DNA of 64,000 nt. Source: Siphonodentalium dalli (Eukaryota > Mollusca > Scaphopoda > Gadilida > Siphonodentaliidae). A program made the position numbers and the translations under genes. This document shows, one piece after another, positions 62,985 to 64,000 of the stretch (position 1 is the first letter of the stretch; each line of letters begins with the position of its first letter). The stretch is from contig CP136067.1 of the NCBI GenBank assembly GCA_032622095.1, positions 53,921,899 through 53,985,898 of the forward strand, written 5' to 3'. The notes under the pieces are model-generated. The model saw only the letters and a list, made by a program, of their open reading frames with translations, did no database searches and was not told the DNA's origin.

Positions 62985-64000
62985 TTATTCCGCAGTCCGC
63001 ACGTATGTTTATTGGGCACTCATGAGTGGTGTCGTATGCGCCGCATGCACCAGAATACGTCTGCAACCGCCCCCCCCCCCCCCCCCCCCCACAATAATAA
63101 TATACAGTATATATAAGCCCACCCACCACCCATAGTGTCTTATGCGCCAGTGGCTCTGGGAATATGCGCCGCAACCGCCCACAATAATCTCCTATATATT
63201 TTGAGAACTACGTAAATATATGTGTATATTTGTCCTCTATAGACTCGAAAACGGCTGCACCGATTGGGCTCAAACTTCCCATCTAAGGATAAAAACCCAC
63301 GGGAATGGTCGTCGCGGCGTTTTGGAGAAGCTCAGAGCACCCATTCTCCACTCTGTTACAAAAAATGGCACTGTGGGGTTAACGCTCCTTATATCTTCCA
63401 TATTTGGGTTCGTTAACCGGTTAACGCTCTTTATTCCCTTCGGCTTTCGCATACGGCTTTTGTTTACGTTATCGCTCGAAATGGAACTCGCTTCTGTGTG
63501 ATTCTTACGTACTTAGGGCTTCCTAGGAACGGGGGACATTTTCATCGGGTCAGTTTTTCCGCCCGAGGTGATCTTCACCTTGAAACGGGTACCCACAAAT
63601 GATATATATGTGTGTGTCCTTTATAGACTCGAACCGATTGAGCTCAAACTTGCTACCTACAGGAAGTGTCATGGACGGGTTAAATTGTGACCCCGACTTG
63701 ACCTTGAAAATGATCAATTCAGGGTCAAATTGAAAAACAAAATTTAAAAAGCCAGTAAATTAAAAAGGCACAATTAACTAATTAAATTTAAAAATTAATT
63801 ACAAAAATAAATTACAAAAATAAATTAAAAAAATAAAAATTGTCATGTTTCTGACGATTGCCGCCAGTGGCGGGCTAACCTGCTAGTAATATATAATGTA
63901 TCTTATGCGCCATAGAGTGTCTGCAACGGCCCACAATAATAATATATATAAGCGCCCGCCGACCATCCCATCCACCACACATAGTGTCTTATGCAGAATG
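62985..64000 (+). repeat. Large-unit repeats at right edge
   Basis: 'tctgcaac.gcccacaataataata' and 'catagtgtcttatgc' recur at about 63049-63150 and 63905-63996. 'tttatagactcgaa..ccgattg.gctcaaact' recurs at 63235 and 63625. A 21-base C run is at 63070-63090. The frame 63220-63501 overlaps these repeats and is not called. The repeat continues past the window. Confidence 0.7.

Overview
This window is AT-rich, repeat-dominated animal (metazoan) DNA. The only host gene I can support is a heterochromatin protein 1 (HP1/CBX) gene on the minus strand, seen as two spliced exons. Its last coding exon is at 48507-48672 and the exon before it at 54731-54831. They share a phase-2 intron of about 6.06 kb and encode the chromoshadow domain. 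The chromodomain exons would lie at higher coordinates; I did not find them, so they are probably beyond the right edge. The repeat style (tandem monomers of about 160 bp ending in a hairpin and a GAGCTAAAA tail, CR1/L2-like LINEs, a Ty3-like LTR element, many small inverted-repeat transposons) suggests a lophotrochozoan, most likely a mollusc. That taxonomic call is inference.

Layout. 1-4135: degenerate satellite block (copy 1), broken by microsatellite and LINE insertions. 5411-7530: a transposon with TTAGGGGAGAC ends and a second LINE fragment inside. 7940-10989: a foldback element whose arms are arrays of a 164-bp repeat. About 11760-16628: a very large inverted repeat enclosing a second copy of the satellite block. 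16790-19488 and 26010-29153: two copies of one long interspersed element. 19876-25187: a decayed Ty3-like retrotransposon with 105-bp LTRs, a LINE inserted near its 5' end and no integrase. 30319-32867: a second foldback element, with arrays of a short palindromic repeat. 35497-39952: arrays of a roughly 160-bp monomer with a three-monomer higher-order period. 40288-41802: a hAT element with an 8-bp target duplication and a BED-finger remnant. 42020-46856: a cluster of small elements flanked by TTAA, plus a perfect 69-bp palindrome at 43692-43868. 48507-54831: the HP1 exons, with a hAT element in the intron. 55827-60317: four transposons nested in each other, three with clear target duplications and one with the TA expected of pogo/Tc1. 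60325-64000: AT-rich sequence with short repeats.

Functionally the window is one conserved chromatin gene with transposon-filled non-coding surroundings. I found no tRNA, rRNA, CRISPR array or intact transposase or polymerase gene. The interesting material is structural: foldback elements with array-filled arms, nested insertions with readable target duplications, several families using TTAA targets, and one family with a 7-bp duplication. All coordinates were read by eye; repeat edges are good to a few tens of bases except where a target duplication fixes them.
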